Assembly (NCBI RefSeq): GCF_937924975.1
Contig: NZ_CALEYG010000002.1
Coordinates: 1 to 29,427, forward strand
Source: an uncultured Stomatobaculum sp.
GTDB taxonomy: Bacteria; Bacillota; Clostridia; Lachnospirales; Lachnospiraceae
Direction of reading: 5' to 3'
Length of the DNA: 29,427 nucleotides
Part shown: in pieces, positions 16,043 to 24,272 of the stretch
Numbering within the stretch: position 1 is the stretch's first letter
How the letters are laid out: each line of letters begins with the position of its first letter
Made by a program: the position numbers and the translations under genes
Notes under the pieces: generated by a model
Databases searched by the model: none
What the model saw: only the letters and a program-made list of their open reading frames with translations
Told to the model about the DNA's origin: nothing

Positions 16043-16278
16043 TATGATTCGCAGCGGTCATCGAACACTTCTTCCCACAGTTCGGAAATCGGCCTACTCT
16101 TACGCCCGCTCATTTCGTACTCTGCATACACTGCAGCAGCCACAGCAACATCATACGCATCTTCAATTCGCTCAAAAAGCGCCTGCTTAAATGCCTCTTC
16201 AAGCGACATACTACGCATTTTCGCGTAAGACTCAGCAATCCTTTTCTCTTCCGCCAAAAGCCTGATTGAAAAGCACAT
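16042..16278 (-). CDS. DUF6290-like ribbon-helix-helix antitoxin, third gene of a TA block
   Basis: 78 residues. The N-terminal strand-helix-helix pattern (FSIRLLAEEKRIAESYAK, MSLEEAFKQALFERIEDAYD) and the following AEYEMSGRKSRPISELWEE segment match the DUF6290/RelB-like antitoxins of Firmicutes. It starts 15 bases after the YafQ-type toxin gene behind AAGGAGTAGG. Such antitoxins usually sit upstream of a RelE/ParE toxin; no second toxin follows here because the terminator and potD come next. It could be a second antitoxin for the same toxin or a remnant of another pair. Confidence 0.7.
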   Translation of the reverse strand: MCFSIRLLAEEKRIAESYAKMRSMSLEEAFKQALFERIEDAYDVAVAAAVYAEYEMSGRKSRPISELWEEVFDDRCES

Positions 16279-16293
16279 TTTCCTACTCCTTCG

Positions 16294-16575
16294 TCACTTC
16301 TTGAAAAGTTCCGAGTGCGTTCCCAAGCGATATAGCATAAGAATCAGCAACCTTTCTTTCATTTCATACATCAATAACCAGTCCGGCTCTATGTGACATT
16401 CTCTTACCCCTTTATAATTACCTGCCAGCTCATGATCTCGGTACTTTTCACCTAAAGTATTACCCTCTGCCAGATTATTGATAACTTCAAACAATTTATC
16501 CAAATTTCTGTTCTGTTTCTTCGCCTGTTTTAAATCACGTTTAAACTGACCGGTAAACTTGATTTCGTACTTCAT
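16294..16575 (-). CDS. YafQ-family mRNA interferase toxin
   Basis: 93 residues, the usual size. YafQ/RelE-type toxins cut mRNA in the ribosome. The residues known as important in YafQ have counterparts: His48 (RDHELAGNYKG), His61 and Asp65 (ECHIEPDW), and His87 in the C-terminal GTHSELF. The active site appears intact. Its ATG overlaps the antitoxin stop (ATGA), typical for type II pairs. The codon usage is AT-rich compared with potD and the tRNA side, which suggests transfer. Confidence 0.9.
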   Translation of the reverse strand: MKYEIKFTGQFKRDLKQAKKQNRNLDKLFEVINNLAEGNTLGEKYRDHELAGNYKGVRECHIEPDWLLMYEMKERLLILMLYRLGTHSELFKK

Positions 16576-16844
16576 ACTCCCAGCGCTGCCTTAAGCTCAT
16601 CCATATCTGTGTAACCTTTTACACTGTCATCAGAGGCAATCCGTCTACCTTCGGCAATGGCAGCCGCTGTCAACTCATTCGGCGTTTCCAACTTTAAGGC
16701 AAAGGGAATCCCGTTCTCTCGTATCGTTGTTCTGAGAAACATATTGACAGCCGTACTCATATTAATTCCAAGTTCCGCAAAAATCTGCTCTGCCTGTTCC
16801 TTAACATCTTTATCGGTTCTAATATTAAGATTTGTACTTGCCAT
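16572..16844 (-). CDS. RelB/DinJ-family antitoxin
   Basis: 90 residues. The N-terminal ribbon-helix-helix (NLNIRTDKDVKEQAEQIFAE, GINMSTAVNMFL) is followed by the extended C-terminal toxin-binding segment (RIASDDSVKGYTDMDELKAA). It should dimerise, bind its own promoter and neutralise the YafQ-type toxin. The ATG at 16844 was chosen because GGAGGTG lies eight bases before it; an in-frame GTG three codons earlier would overlap the ribosome site. Confidence 0.9.
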   Translation of the reverse strand: MASTNLNIRTDKDVKEQAEQIFAELGINMSTAVNMFLRTTIRENGIPFALKLETPNELTAAAIAEGRRIASDDSVKGYTDMDELKAALGV

Positions 16845-16864
16845 GTAATGCACCTCCGTTCTGT

Positions 16865-16906
16865 TAATGACATTATATTCACAACACTAAAAAAATGCAA
16901 AGCATT
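16865..16906 (-). promoter_or_regulatory. Toxin-antitoxin promoter with two inverted repeats
   Basis: On the minus strand, TTGCAT (16895-16900) and TATAAT (16872-16877) have a 17-base spacer. Inverted repeats AATGC-AAA-GCATT (16894-16906) and TAATG-A-CATTA (16865-16875) overlap the -35 and -10 boxes and are good candidates for antitoxin operators. Confidence 0.65.
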
Positions 16907-16936
16907 GTCATTGTTTTGCTCGTTTATATTTTATGT

Positions 16937-16965
16937 AAAAAAGAGCACCCTCTCGGGTGCTCTTT
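16937..16965 (-). terminator. Terminator of the tRNA operon
   Basis: An 11-bp stem AAAGAGCACCC / GGGTGCTCTTT with a four-base loop is followed on the minus strand by a T run. It lies just beyond the 3' end of tRNA-His. Confidence 0.85.
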
Positions 16966-16970
16966 CATCG

Positions 16971-17045
16971 GGTGGGTACAGGGGCTCGAACCCTGGATCT
17001 CCAGATCCACAATCTGGCGCGCTAACCAACTGCGCCATACCCACC
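16971..17045 (-). tRNA. tRNA-His (GTG)
   Basis: A full cloverleaf in 75 bases. The anticodon loop TTGTGGA sits in a CCAGA/TCTGG stem, giving anticodon GTG. It has the extra 5' G paired with C at the discriminator position, the histidine identity element. CCA is not encoded. It is last in a three-tRNA unit. Confidence 0.95.
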
Positions 17046-17078
17046 ATATTCGCGTTGCGAGATTCCGGGGAATCCCAA

Positions 17079-17152
<74 letters not shown>

Positions 17153-17155
17153 AAG

Positions 17156-17226
17156 AGCAGGTGATGGGAATCGAACCCACGTATCCAGCTTGGAAGGCTG
17201 GTGTTCTACCATTGAACTACACCTGC
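17156..17226 (-). tRNA. tRNA-Gly (TCC)
   Basis: Cloverleaf of 71 bases with acceptor stem GCAGGTG/CACCTGC, anticodon stem CCAGC/GCTGG and loop CTTCCAA, giving anticodon TCC. The discriminator is T. It lies three bases before tRNA-Arg and is first in the unit. Confidence 0.95.
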
Positions 17227-17257
17227 GGGCTGCGTTTTTCTTAACGCGTGCCCTAAT

Positions 17258-17286
17258 TTTATATCACACTTCTCCCTACTGTGCAA
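17258..17286 (-). promoter_or_regulatory. Promoter of the tRNA Gly-Arg-His unit
   Basis: On the minus strand, TTGCAC (17281-17286) and TATAAA (17258-17263) with a 17-base spacer lie about 30 bases ahead of tRNA-Gly. Confidence 0.65.
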
Positions 17287-17301
17287 GCACTTTTCAAGAA
17301 T

Positions 17302-18672
17302 TCACTGTCTTTCCTGCTCGGCCGTCTTTTGCCGCATCTCATCCAGGATGCTCTTGGTAATCAGGAAGGCAATGATCGCCGAAAAGATATCGCTGAGCGG
17401 CTGTGCGGCCTGAATGCCCCGTACGCCGAGCAAACGCGGCAGAATCAGGAGAATCGGAATCAGGCATATGCCCTGGCGGAGTAAGGCCACGACAGTCGCC
17501 CGGAAGTTGTAGCCCGTGGTCTGCGAGAACATATTCGCCATGGTAATCTGCGCCGCGAGCGGTATGCTTAGGGACTGGAGCTGTAAGGCCAGCGTTCCGA
17601 CCGCAAGGACCTCAGGATCCTTTCGAAAGAGCATCATCACACGCTCCGCGTTGAAGAACACCAGAGCTCCCATGAAGAGCAGGGCGCTGAAGCAAACGCG
17701 AAGGCTGAAGTTATAGGCCTGCTCCACGCGCTTATAATTACCTGCGCCGTAGTTAAAGCCGCAGACAGGCTGAAAGCCCTGCCCGAAGCCGATGATGGCG
17801 GAATTCATGAACATGGCAACCCGCGACACAATGGCAATCGCCGCGATTGCCGCATCGCCGTAGGGCTGCGCCGCAAAGTTGACCACAATGACCGAGATGC
17901 TCGCAATGCCCTGCCGCGCAAGGCTCGGGAGTCCAAAGCGCAGCATGTTCCGGTAGCGCTCGAGACTCGGCGAGAAGCGCCTAAGCCGTATACTGAGACA
18001 GGCCGGCATACAGTTGCACTGCCAAACCAGGATGAAGAACGAAATAATCTGGCTGATGACAGTCGCAATCGCCGCACCGGCGATTCCCAGCCGAAACACA
18101 TAGATAAAGAGCGGGTCCAAAAAGATATTGAGGACGCCGCCGGTCGCGATTCCGAGCATGGAATAAAACGAATTGCCTTGGAAGCGGAGCATATTGTTCA
18201 TGCCGAGCGAGCACATGAAAAAAGGCACGCCGAGCAGTACATAGCGCGTGTAGGCCGCGGCGTAGGGCGCTATGGTCGGCGTGGAGCCGAGCCGATAGAC
18301 CAGCTGCCCCGCAAACGTGATGCCGAGAACCGCAAGCAGGGTACCGACCAGGAGCTCCGTAAAGAAGCCGGTCGCCACATAGCGCTCCGCCTCCTCTACT
18401 TCCTTCTGCCCGAGCAAACGCGCAATTTCATTTCCACAGCCCATGCCTATCATGAAGGCCACCGCCTGGATGCCCGTCATCAGCGAAAAGACCACGCCGA
18501 CCGCCGCGGAGGGCGAGGTGCCGAGTTGCGACACAAAGTAGGTGTCCGCCATGTTGTAGACCGCGGTGACCAGCATGGAGACGATGGTGGGAACGGCGAG
18601 ACGCGGAATCAGTGTGTGCACCGGCTCCTCCATCATCTGCCGGTAGCGCGCCTCCTGTGATACCTGTTTCAT
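17302..18672 (-). CDS. MATE family multidrug/sodium antiporter
   Basis: 456 residues with about twelve membrane segments, the standard MATE fold, which exports organic cations or metabolites in exchange for Na+ or H+. The first half begins IPRLAVPTIVSMLVTAVYNMADTYFVSQLG, and the pseudo-repeat in the second half has LRFGLPSLARQGIASIS. GFQPVCGFNYGAGNYKRV matches the NorM/DinF-type loop. The start at 18672 was chosen for GGGAGG upstream; an in-frame extension of 28 residues is unlike the family. It follows rfbC by 34 bases on the same strand. The substrate cannot be told from sequence. Confidence 0.92.
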   Translation of the reverse strand: MKQVSQEARYRQMMEEPVHTLIPRLAVPTIVSMLVTAVYNMADTYFVSQLGTSPSAAVGVVFSLMTGIQAVAFMIGMGCGNEIARLLGQKEVEEAERYVATGFFTELLVGTLLAVLGITFAGQLVYRLGSTPTIAPYAAAYTRYVLLGVPFFMCSLGMNNMLRFQGNSFYSMLGIATGGVLNIFLDPLFIYVFRLGIAGAAIATVISQIISFFILVWQCNCMPACLSIRLRRFSPSLERYRNMLRFGLPSLARQGIASISVIVVNFAAQPYGDAAIAAIAIVSRVAMFMNSAIIGFGQGFQPVCGFNYGAGNYKRVEQAYNFSLRVCFSALLFMGALVFFNAERVMMLFRKDPEVLAVGTLALQLQSLSIPLAAQITMANMFSQTTGYNFRATVVALLRQGICLIPILLILPRLLGVRGIQAAQPLSDIFSAIIAFLITKSILDEMRQKTAEQERQ

Positions 18673-18706
18673 GCGTGTGCCTCCCAAAGTCAAACCGCTC
18701 TCTTCC

Positions 18707-19309
18707 TCAGAAGTGATGCGTGTTTTTAAGAGTCTCCCAAGTCTGATCCTTATCACTCAGCGTGAGATGTGTGCCGTCCGAAAGCGTGTAGCCCGAGGCA
18801 TCCGCGGAACCCGGGTAGGCACCGATGAGCTCCGGCCAGCGGATGCCGATCTCCGGGTCATTCCACGCGAGACCGCCCTCATCGCCCGGGTGATAAAAAT
18901 CCGTCACCTTATAGCAGAACTCCGCATAGTCGGAGAGCACCAGAAAGCCGTGCGCAAAGCCCTCGGAGATATAGAACTGCTTCTTATTCTCCTCGGTAAG
19001 TTCCACGCCGTACCACTGCCCGAAGGTCTCGGATGTCTGTCTTAAATCCACCGCGACATCAAAGACACGGCCGCGAATGGCGCGCACCAGCTTGCCCTGC
19101 GGAAATTCCTTCTGAAAGTGAAGACCGCGCAGCACACCCTTCTTGGAGGCCGACTGATTGTCCTGCACGAAATTCAGGTTGAGTCCCGCCTCTTCCATAT
19201 CGCGACGGTTATACGTCTCCATAAAGTAGCCGCGCGCATCGCCGTGCACCGCGGGCTCAATCACATACAGTCCCTCAATCGGGCAAGTTGTCACTTTGAT
19301 CTGTCCCAT
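18707..19309 (-). CDS. rfbC: dTDP-4-dehydrorhamnose 3,5-epimerase
   Basis: 200 residues. It epimerises C3 and C5 of dTDP-4-keto-6-deoxyglucose for dTDP-rhamnose synthesis. Family signatures are HGDARGYFMETYN, the catalytic His64 in RGLHFQ, FDVAVDLR, EGFAHGFLVLSD and Tyr133 in EFCYKVTDFYHP. The C-terminus ends about 20 residues beyond the usual core. A GGGGGT ribosome site precedes the ATG. No rfbA, rfbB or rfbD is next to it, so the rest of the pathway must lie elsewhere if it is used. Confidence 0.94.
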   Translation of the reverse strand: MGQIKVTTCPIEGLYVIEPAVHGDARGYFMETYNRRDMEEAGLNLNFVQDNQSASKKGVLRGLHFQKEFPQGKLVRAIRGRVFDVAVDLRQTSETFGQWYGVELTEENKKQFYISEGFAHGFLVLSDYAEFCYKVTDFYHPGDEGGLAWNDPEIGIRWPELIGAYPGSADASGYTLSDGTHLTLSDKDQTWETLKNTHHF

Positions 19310-19347
19310 AAGTACCCCCTTTGTATTCTATGATTATTATACGACCA

Positions 19348-19376
19348 TTGTCAGAAAAAAATCCAGCCCTTATAAT
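19348..19376 (+). promoter_or_regulatory. Promoter of the AI-2E family permease gene
   Basis: TTGTCA (19348-19353) and TATAAT (19371-19376) with a 17-base spacer lie 35 bases ahead of the ATG. A TATAAT on the other strand (19336-19341) could be the rfbC -10 box, so the two promoters may face each other, but no -35 box supports the latter. Confidence 0.7.
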
Positions 19377-19411
19377 AGGGCAAAAGCACGCGGACTTTCT
19401 GAGGGATTCCT

Positions 19412-20623
19412 ATGGACTGGAAAAAACTATTCAACTTTCGCTATATTCTGATTTCGCTCTACGTTTTAATTACCGCGCTCCTGCTCTACTGCGGCAGCCG
19501 CGCCATTGACCATCTTCCGGAAATCTGGGGCGCTGTCACCGGCTTTTTCTACTGGTTCCGGGTTGTTCTACACCCTTTACTCACCGGCTTTGCGCTCTGC
19601 TATCTCCTGAGCCCCGCAGTGAACTTTTTCGAGCAGCGCCTCGAAGGGTTCCGGGACCTCCTGCCGCGCGCACTGCGCCGTCCCGCGAAACAGGGCAAAG
19701 CACACCCCTTCCGGGGACTCGCCGTCCTCCTTACTTTTGTGCTGGTGTTGCTTGCCCTCACCCTGCTGCTCTCCCTCCTCATCTCGGCACTCAGCAGCAG
19801 TGTGCAGCTCGCCAATTTGAGCGACCTCTGGCGCATGACCAAAGAGCTTAGTCTCGCGATTTCAAACTTCTATCAGGACGTGCTGCAGAAGCTCTCCACG
19901 CTCCCTGTCGCGGGAAACGACTTTACGGCCTATTTGCAAGGCGCCGTCTCGAACCTGATGCGCCTTGCGGAACGCTTCCTCGGCTCCATGCTGTCGAGCG
20001 TCAACAACATGGGCAGTTTCTTCTCGAACCTCCTCTTCTCGCTCATCTTCTGTGTCTACTTTCTCCTGGACGGCGAGAACATACTCCGCTACTGGAAGCG
20101 AGCCTCCAAGGTTCTCTTCGGGCAGCGCATCAACCGGGCGCTCTCCGTCTTCTTCTCGGACGCGGACCGCGCCTTCGCGGGCTATGTCCGCGGCCAGGTG
20201 ATCGATGCGCTCATCATGGCTGTCCTGGTCAGTGTGTCGCTCAGCATCATCGGCGTGCGCTACGGGCTCATCATCGGCATCCTGACAGGCCTCGGCAATC
20301 TGATTCCCTATGTGGGGCCCTTTGTCGCTTACGGCAGCACCGCCCTGGTCTGTGTCCTCTACGGCGATTACACGCGCCTTGTCACAGCGCTCATAGCCCT
20401 CTTTGTGATCCAGACCCTGGACGGCAATGTGATTAACCCGCGGCTCTTAAGCTCCAGCATTGACATACACCCGCTGCTGGTCATCGCCTCCCTCCTGGTC
20501 GGCGGTGCCGTGGGCGGCGTTCTCGGCATGCTGCTCGCCGTGCCGGTGGGCACGCTCGTTAAAATTCAGTTTGAGCGGCTGCTCGAGCTGCGGGAAGCAA
20601 AGAAAACGGAGCAAAGCTCATAA
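19412..20623 (+). CDS. AI-2E family transporter (UPF0118 permease)
   Basis: 403 residues with about seven to eight membrane segments. A central soluble stretch (about 125-200) is followed by FFSDADRAFAGYVRGQVIDA, the conserved GLIIGILTGLGNLIPYVGPF segment, and GNVINPRLLSSSIDIHPLLV near the C-terminus, all typical of the family. Members export small molecules; E. coli TqsA affects AI-2 and others are Na+/H+ antiporters, so the substrate is open. The ATG follows GAGGGATT. No terminator separates it from the small antitoxin-like gene. Confidence 0.92.
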   Translation: MDWKKLFNFRYILISLYVLITALLLYCGSRAIDHLPEIWGAVTGFFYWFRVVLHPLLTGFALCYLLSPAVNFFEQRLEGFRDLLPRALRRPAKQGKAHPFRGLAVLLTFVLVLLALTLLLSLLISALSSSVQLANLSDLWRMTKELSLAISNFYQDVLQKLSTLPVAGNDFTAYLQGAVSNLMRLAERFLGSMLSSVNNMGSFFSNLLFSLIFCVYFLLDGENILRYWKRASKVLFGQRINRALSVFFSDADRAFAGYVRGQVIDALIMAVLVSVSLSIIGVRYGLIIGILTGLGNLIPYVGPFVAYGSTALVCVLYGDYTRLVTALIALFVIQTLDGNVINPRLLSSSIDIHPLLVIASLLVGGAVGGVLGMLLAVPVGTLVKIQFERLLELREAKKTEQSS

Positions 20624-20689
20624 GCACACTGTCCTTCTCCGAAATATACATCGAAATGTGTGCCTCTTCACGTAAGAAAGGAGAATCTC

Positions 20690-20869
20690 ATGAATTCCCG
20701 CCCGCACAATCAGTATCTTATTGCAATCAGCGAAGCAAAGGATTGCAGAATTGAGAAACTGCGTCGCAATGCAGAGTACCTTGCCAAACTTGAGCGCTCC
20801 ATGCAGCAGTTCAAAGAGGGAAAAGTAGTCGTCAAAACCATGGATGAGCTACTGAACATGGAGCAATGA
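20690..20869 (+). CDS. Small orphan antitoxin-like protein
   Basis: 59 residues. The C-terminal QFKEGKVVVKTMDELLNMEQ resembles the toxin-binding end of short antitoxins (GKVVxKTMEEL pattern) that pair with YoeB/Txe-type toxins in Firmicutes. The charged helical middle (EAKDCRIEKLRRNAEYLAKLE) is compatible with this, but there is no clear DNA-binding domain. AAAGGAGAAT fits the ATG at 20690. Its stop lies in ATGAGTAAGG, the overlap expected for a toxin start, but the frame that follows runs into the terminator without any toxin residues. Probably a toxin-less remnant or a free-standing antitoxin. Confidence 0.55.
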   Translation: MNSRPHNQYLIAISEAKDCRIEKLRRNAEYLAKLERSMQQFKEGKVVVKTMDELLNMEQ

Positions 20870-20904
20870 GTAAGGAGTCGAAAATCCCGCATATAACAAA
20901 CGAA

Positions 20905-20947
20905 AGTGCCGCCCCGGCAGTTATCCTGTCCGGGGCGGCGCTTTTTA
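20905..20947 (+). terminator. Terminator after the orphan antitoxin gene
   Basis: A 13-bp GC-rich stem (20905-20917 and 20930-20942, one G-T wobble) is followed by a T-rich tract. It overlaps the 3' end of the convergent AlbA_2 gene. Confidence 0.85.
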
Positions 20948-22372
20948 TTTTTTTACAATCCACCTTCCCTTACGCGGTGTTCCCTCACGAGCAAGCATTC
21001 CCGCATTTTGCAGCTTTCTCATATAGTACTTTACTGTATTTAGATTCATTTCGAGCTTTTCTGCAATCTTTTTTTGTGAAATTTCAGGTTCTTGCTCTAA
21101 CAATTTCAATAATCGCGGCTCCATCATTGGAAACAAAGAGAGCTGACCTATCGATTGGGTGGTCGATTGGGTGGTCGATTGGGTGGTCGATTGGGTGGTC
21201 GATTGGGGGATTGCGACTGTAATCCGAAAGATGTCACCTTCCTCGAACTTAGGATCTTCTCCCGAGTAGTTTTTACTATATTTAAATAAATTTCTCACAC
21301 CTGACCCTAACTGATCCGCATACCCAATATTTCTAAAAAAGGAAGCAATAATTGGGTTTTTGGGATTAGGCTCCATTGCCTCTGGTGTTAGTACCGCTTC
21401 TTGTACTGCCCTATTTGCATTTTCAACACGCATATATTCTCTGCCTATAATAAATTTTGCTTGATATGAGCTCGTATATTCTCGATGTATCAATGTATTT
21501 GCTATCATCTCGCGTGTGATAATACTTCTTAGGCTTTTTCTTTGATCATCTTCTAAATAGAATTTATCAGGAAGGTGTTTCTTTCCAAATTCCATGAGCT
21601 GTTCATAGCTCTCAATTAGATTGGTCTTAATAATTTCCCTATCATCATATCGATCAACATTATCTCTACGAAGAAGCGCATCTGTTAAATACGCCGGTAC
21701 TACATCTGCAATTACATCATCCTTACCCAAAAGCATAACAGCGGCCAGGTTATATCCTACATCTCCCGTTTCTAGATTCTTCCCATACAAACCGGCACTT
21801 CTCATTAACTCTTCATCAGACATGTTTCTCCAAGGATGGTTATTCCCGCTATTATTATCTGCCATAATTCTCAGGCGTGGCAATAGATCCAAGCGGAAGT
21901 CATCAATCCTAATATAGGGATATATCTTTTTCTCAGTAAAGACATTTTGCTTTCGAATGTACATTTGTGCTATCTGTGACGTGGCTGTCACTTTAATATC
22001 TGCATCGTTAACCCTGTCATAAAGCACCTTTTTGTAGCTATGCACTTCGGAACTCGGAGGAACATGGATGTGAATAATATGTTTTCCCTGGTATTCGATG
22101 ATTTCCGGTGCCAAGTATACCGTTGGAGAAAAAAGATCCGAATTTCCAATACATTTGATAAAATTACGAACATTATCCTCTGCCACACTCTTCGGCATCC
22201 CATTTACTGTTCCATCATCTAATACTCCAAGCAAGATATCCCCGCCAAAGCGATTTAAGAATGAACAAACTGTTTCATAGACATCATTTGTGATTCCATT
22301 TCCACATCGTTTAAACTCAACCGCTACAGTTTCTCCTATATCCAGCATAAACTTTAAGCTGTCCGCATCCAT
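20945..22372 (-). CDS. AlbA_2/Schlafen-type putative DNA-binding protein with C-terminal winged helix
   Basis: 475 residues. Residues about 10-125 form an AlbA_2 (Schlafen) domain (ETVAVEFKRCGN, FGGDILLGVLDDGTVNG). The middle (about 280-385) has the helicase-C-like region often annotated as RecG-like (REMIANTLIHREYTSS, RNIGYADQLGSGVRN), but no Walker motifs. Residues about 395-410 are the STTQ repeats, and the last 60 residues are a winged helix (SQKKIAEKLEMNLNTVKYYMRKLQNAG). Family members are common in variable regions, with suggested regulatory or defence roles not settled. Base composition is clearly more AT-rich than the genes before it. The ATG has GGGAGGAATTAC upstream. Confidence 0.85.
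   Translation of the reverse strand: MDADSLKFMLDIGETVAVEFKRCGNGITNDVYETVCSFLNRFGGDILLGVLDDGTVNGMPKSVAEDNVRNFIKCIGNSDLFSPTVYLAPEIIEYQGKHIIHIHVPPSSEVHSYKKVLYDRVNDADIKVTATSQIAQMYIRKQNVFTEKKIYPYIRIDDFRLDLLPRLRIMADNNSGNNHPWRNMSDEELMRSAGLYGKNLETGDVGYNLAAVMLLGKDDVIADVVPAYLTDALLRRDNVDRYDDREIIKTNLIESYEQLMEFGKKHLPDKFYLEDDQRKSLRSIITREMIANTLIHREYTSSYQAKFIIGREYMRVENANRAVQEAVLTPEAMEPNPKNPIIASFFRNIGYADQLGSGVRNLFKYSKNYSGEDPKFEEGDIFRITVAIPQSTTQSTTQSTTQSTTQSIGQLSLFPMMEPRLLKLLEQEPEISQKKIAEKLEMNLNTVKYYMRKLQNAGMLAREGTPRKGRWIVKK
21151..21210. repeat. In-frame 12-bp tandem repeat within the AlbA_2 gene
   Basis: Four exact copies of TCGATTGGGTGG (from 21151, 21163, 21175 and 21187) and a partial fifth. On the coding strand they give repeated Ser-Thr-Thr-Gln between the helicase-C-like region and the winged helix. 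Copy number changes would keep the frame and alter linker length. Confidence 0.9.
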
Positions 22373-22491
22373 CCGTAATTCCTCCCTTCTCTAACGAACT
22401 GTATAAACCAATCATTTCAAGAAAATAATACACATTTGTAGATCTTCTCCTCTAACACTGAAGCATACCAGCTCATTATTTTTTTTGTCGC

Positions 22492-24272
22492 TTATTCCCC
22501 CTGCCAGCTCTCCACTAGCTTGCAGACCAAATCCCAGAATAATTTTAAATAGACCAGCATGGCCCCATAGGAGACGCTGTAGAGAAACGACTTCCACCAG
22601 AGCGCCTTGCCGCTCGCCTCGACCGCCTGCAAGACGCGGGTAAAGACAGGTGTTTTCCCGAAGAACCAGAGAGTCGCCGTGATATCGCCCTCCGGGCGCA
22701 GCAGAACCTGCGTGACCACGAAGAGAGAAAGAATCGATTTCAGCACGCACTCATAGCGGTTCCGGCTCTGCCGCATAAGGAGCACAAAGGCCGGGAGCGA
22801 GACCAGATAAAAGGAGGGCGTGGATAAGGTAAGCGTTGAGAAGGTAAACATAATGACCGCCAACATGAGCACCGTCCTCAAAATCTGGATGGGCATGGCT
22901 GCCTTGGTATCCCAGTGAAGCACGCTCCAGAGGAAGGCAATCACCAGTCCCACAATTGCCGCATAGGTTCTGATCTCCGTGCTGACCAAGGGGAAGGCAA
23001 GCCTCCAGAGACGTTTGGTCTGCGGCAGATCCCGGTAAGCAAAGCGAAGCGGCGTCGGTAAGATGCGCGGCAACAACAGAAAGACAAAGAGCAAAAGCCC
23101 GAAAGCGAGACCAAAGAGGAGCCAATCCTTTCTCGCTTTCCTATCTCGCACAAATAGCGTCAGCATGAGGAAGGCCATGCTCGGCAGCAGCATGAGGTAA
23201 GTCACCTTGCAGGCCACACCGAAGCCGAGAAAGAGCGCGGCGCTCCACTTGTTCTTTTGCACATCCGAGAGCAACAAGAGCCCAAGCAAAGTGCAGTAAA
23301 CCGGCAGCATGTCAAACTGAATAAAGATGATGGCAATCCAGAAGCAAAGCGGATTAAAGACAGAGAAATAGTAGACTTCCCGCGCGCGCTCTTTTTGAGA
23401 AAACCCCGCTCCAGGAGGAAACTCATCAGCGAGAGCACCGTTCCGTTCATCAGAAGCATGTTGAGCATTTTGTAGAGGAACGACTGTAACCAGTGATACG
23501 CGCCCGGCTGAAACCAGGGAAGCGTCGGGTACAGAAGGTAGGACGGCAGACCGTAGCCCGCAAGCATCATGCCCTCGTACTGCCATAAGTAGAGTTCTAC
23601 ATTCTTATAGGGGTTGATGCAGGCAAAGAGCTGAAAAATATCGATGCCCTTTTGCCAGAGAATGATGCTGTCGGATATGACGATTAAGTCACAGCCGTAG
23701 AAAATAAGGAGGCTGACCGCACTTACCAAAAAAGAAAACAAAATGGGTTTCCGTCCGATCGCCTTGACGGCATACTCTGTGTAAACAAACACCTTGAAAC
23801 TGCTCTTAGCCCGCACATTTTCACGGAAGGCTAAGACAAAGAGGCCGAAAAGCAGGAAGAACAAGGCCGCGGCGACGGGCAAACGCTTCGTCCCGTTTCC
23901 GCCGAGCGAAATACAATACGTCCCGACATAATACTTCGAGCTGCTATAGCGGCTGACCGGCTGCATTCGCTTCTCTTCTCCGCCGACCACACAGGAAACC
24001 GGTGCGCCGCCTCGAATCCGCACCTCCATCCGTTTTGCTGCGCCGTCGCTCTGAATTTCACCTGTGTACCAATTCTCTCCGGCAAGCAGTAATTCAGCCG
24101 GTGCCTCGTCATAGACAAAAGCCATGACTTTCCCTTCATTCAGGCGGTCGGTGTCCAGAAAAAGTTGCCGTGAAGGAACATAAAGCGATGCGAAAAAATT
24201 GGCAAGGTATAAACTCAGCATTACCAAGATTGCAATGATGAAATAAGTAAGTCCTTTCACCCTTTCTCTCAT
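22492..24272 (-). pseudogene. Polytopic membrane protein (GT-C glycosyltransferase-like), split by a frameshift
   Basis: Two overlapping frames join into one protein. The 5' part starts at 24272 behind GGAGAAAGGAAAG, with a membrane anchor, an extracytoplasmic segment and further membrane spans (YLLYPTLPWFQPGAYHWLQ). Sensible sequence leaves this frame at FLLERGFLKK and continues in the next frame at ERAREVYYFSVFNPLCFW. One extra A in the run opposite T5 at 23392-23396 would restore a 593-residue protein with about ten or more spans. The layout and the FNPL/DMLPVY segment recall polyprenyl-phosphate-dependent GT-C mannosyl- or pentosyltransferases, but no exact family is recognised. The break may be a real mutation, slippage-based switching or a sequencing error. 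Confidence 0.7.

Noticed and set aside
20866..21222. Toxin gene following the orphan antitoxin
   Set aside because: The frame crosses the terminator and then reads antisense through the AlbA_2 gene, including its repeat; no toxin motif is present.
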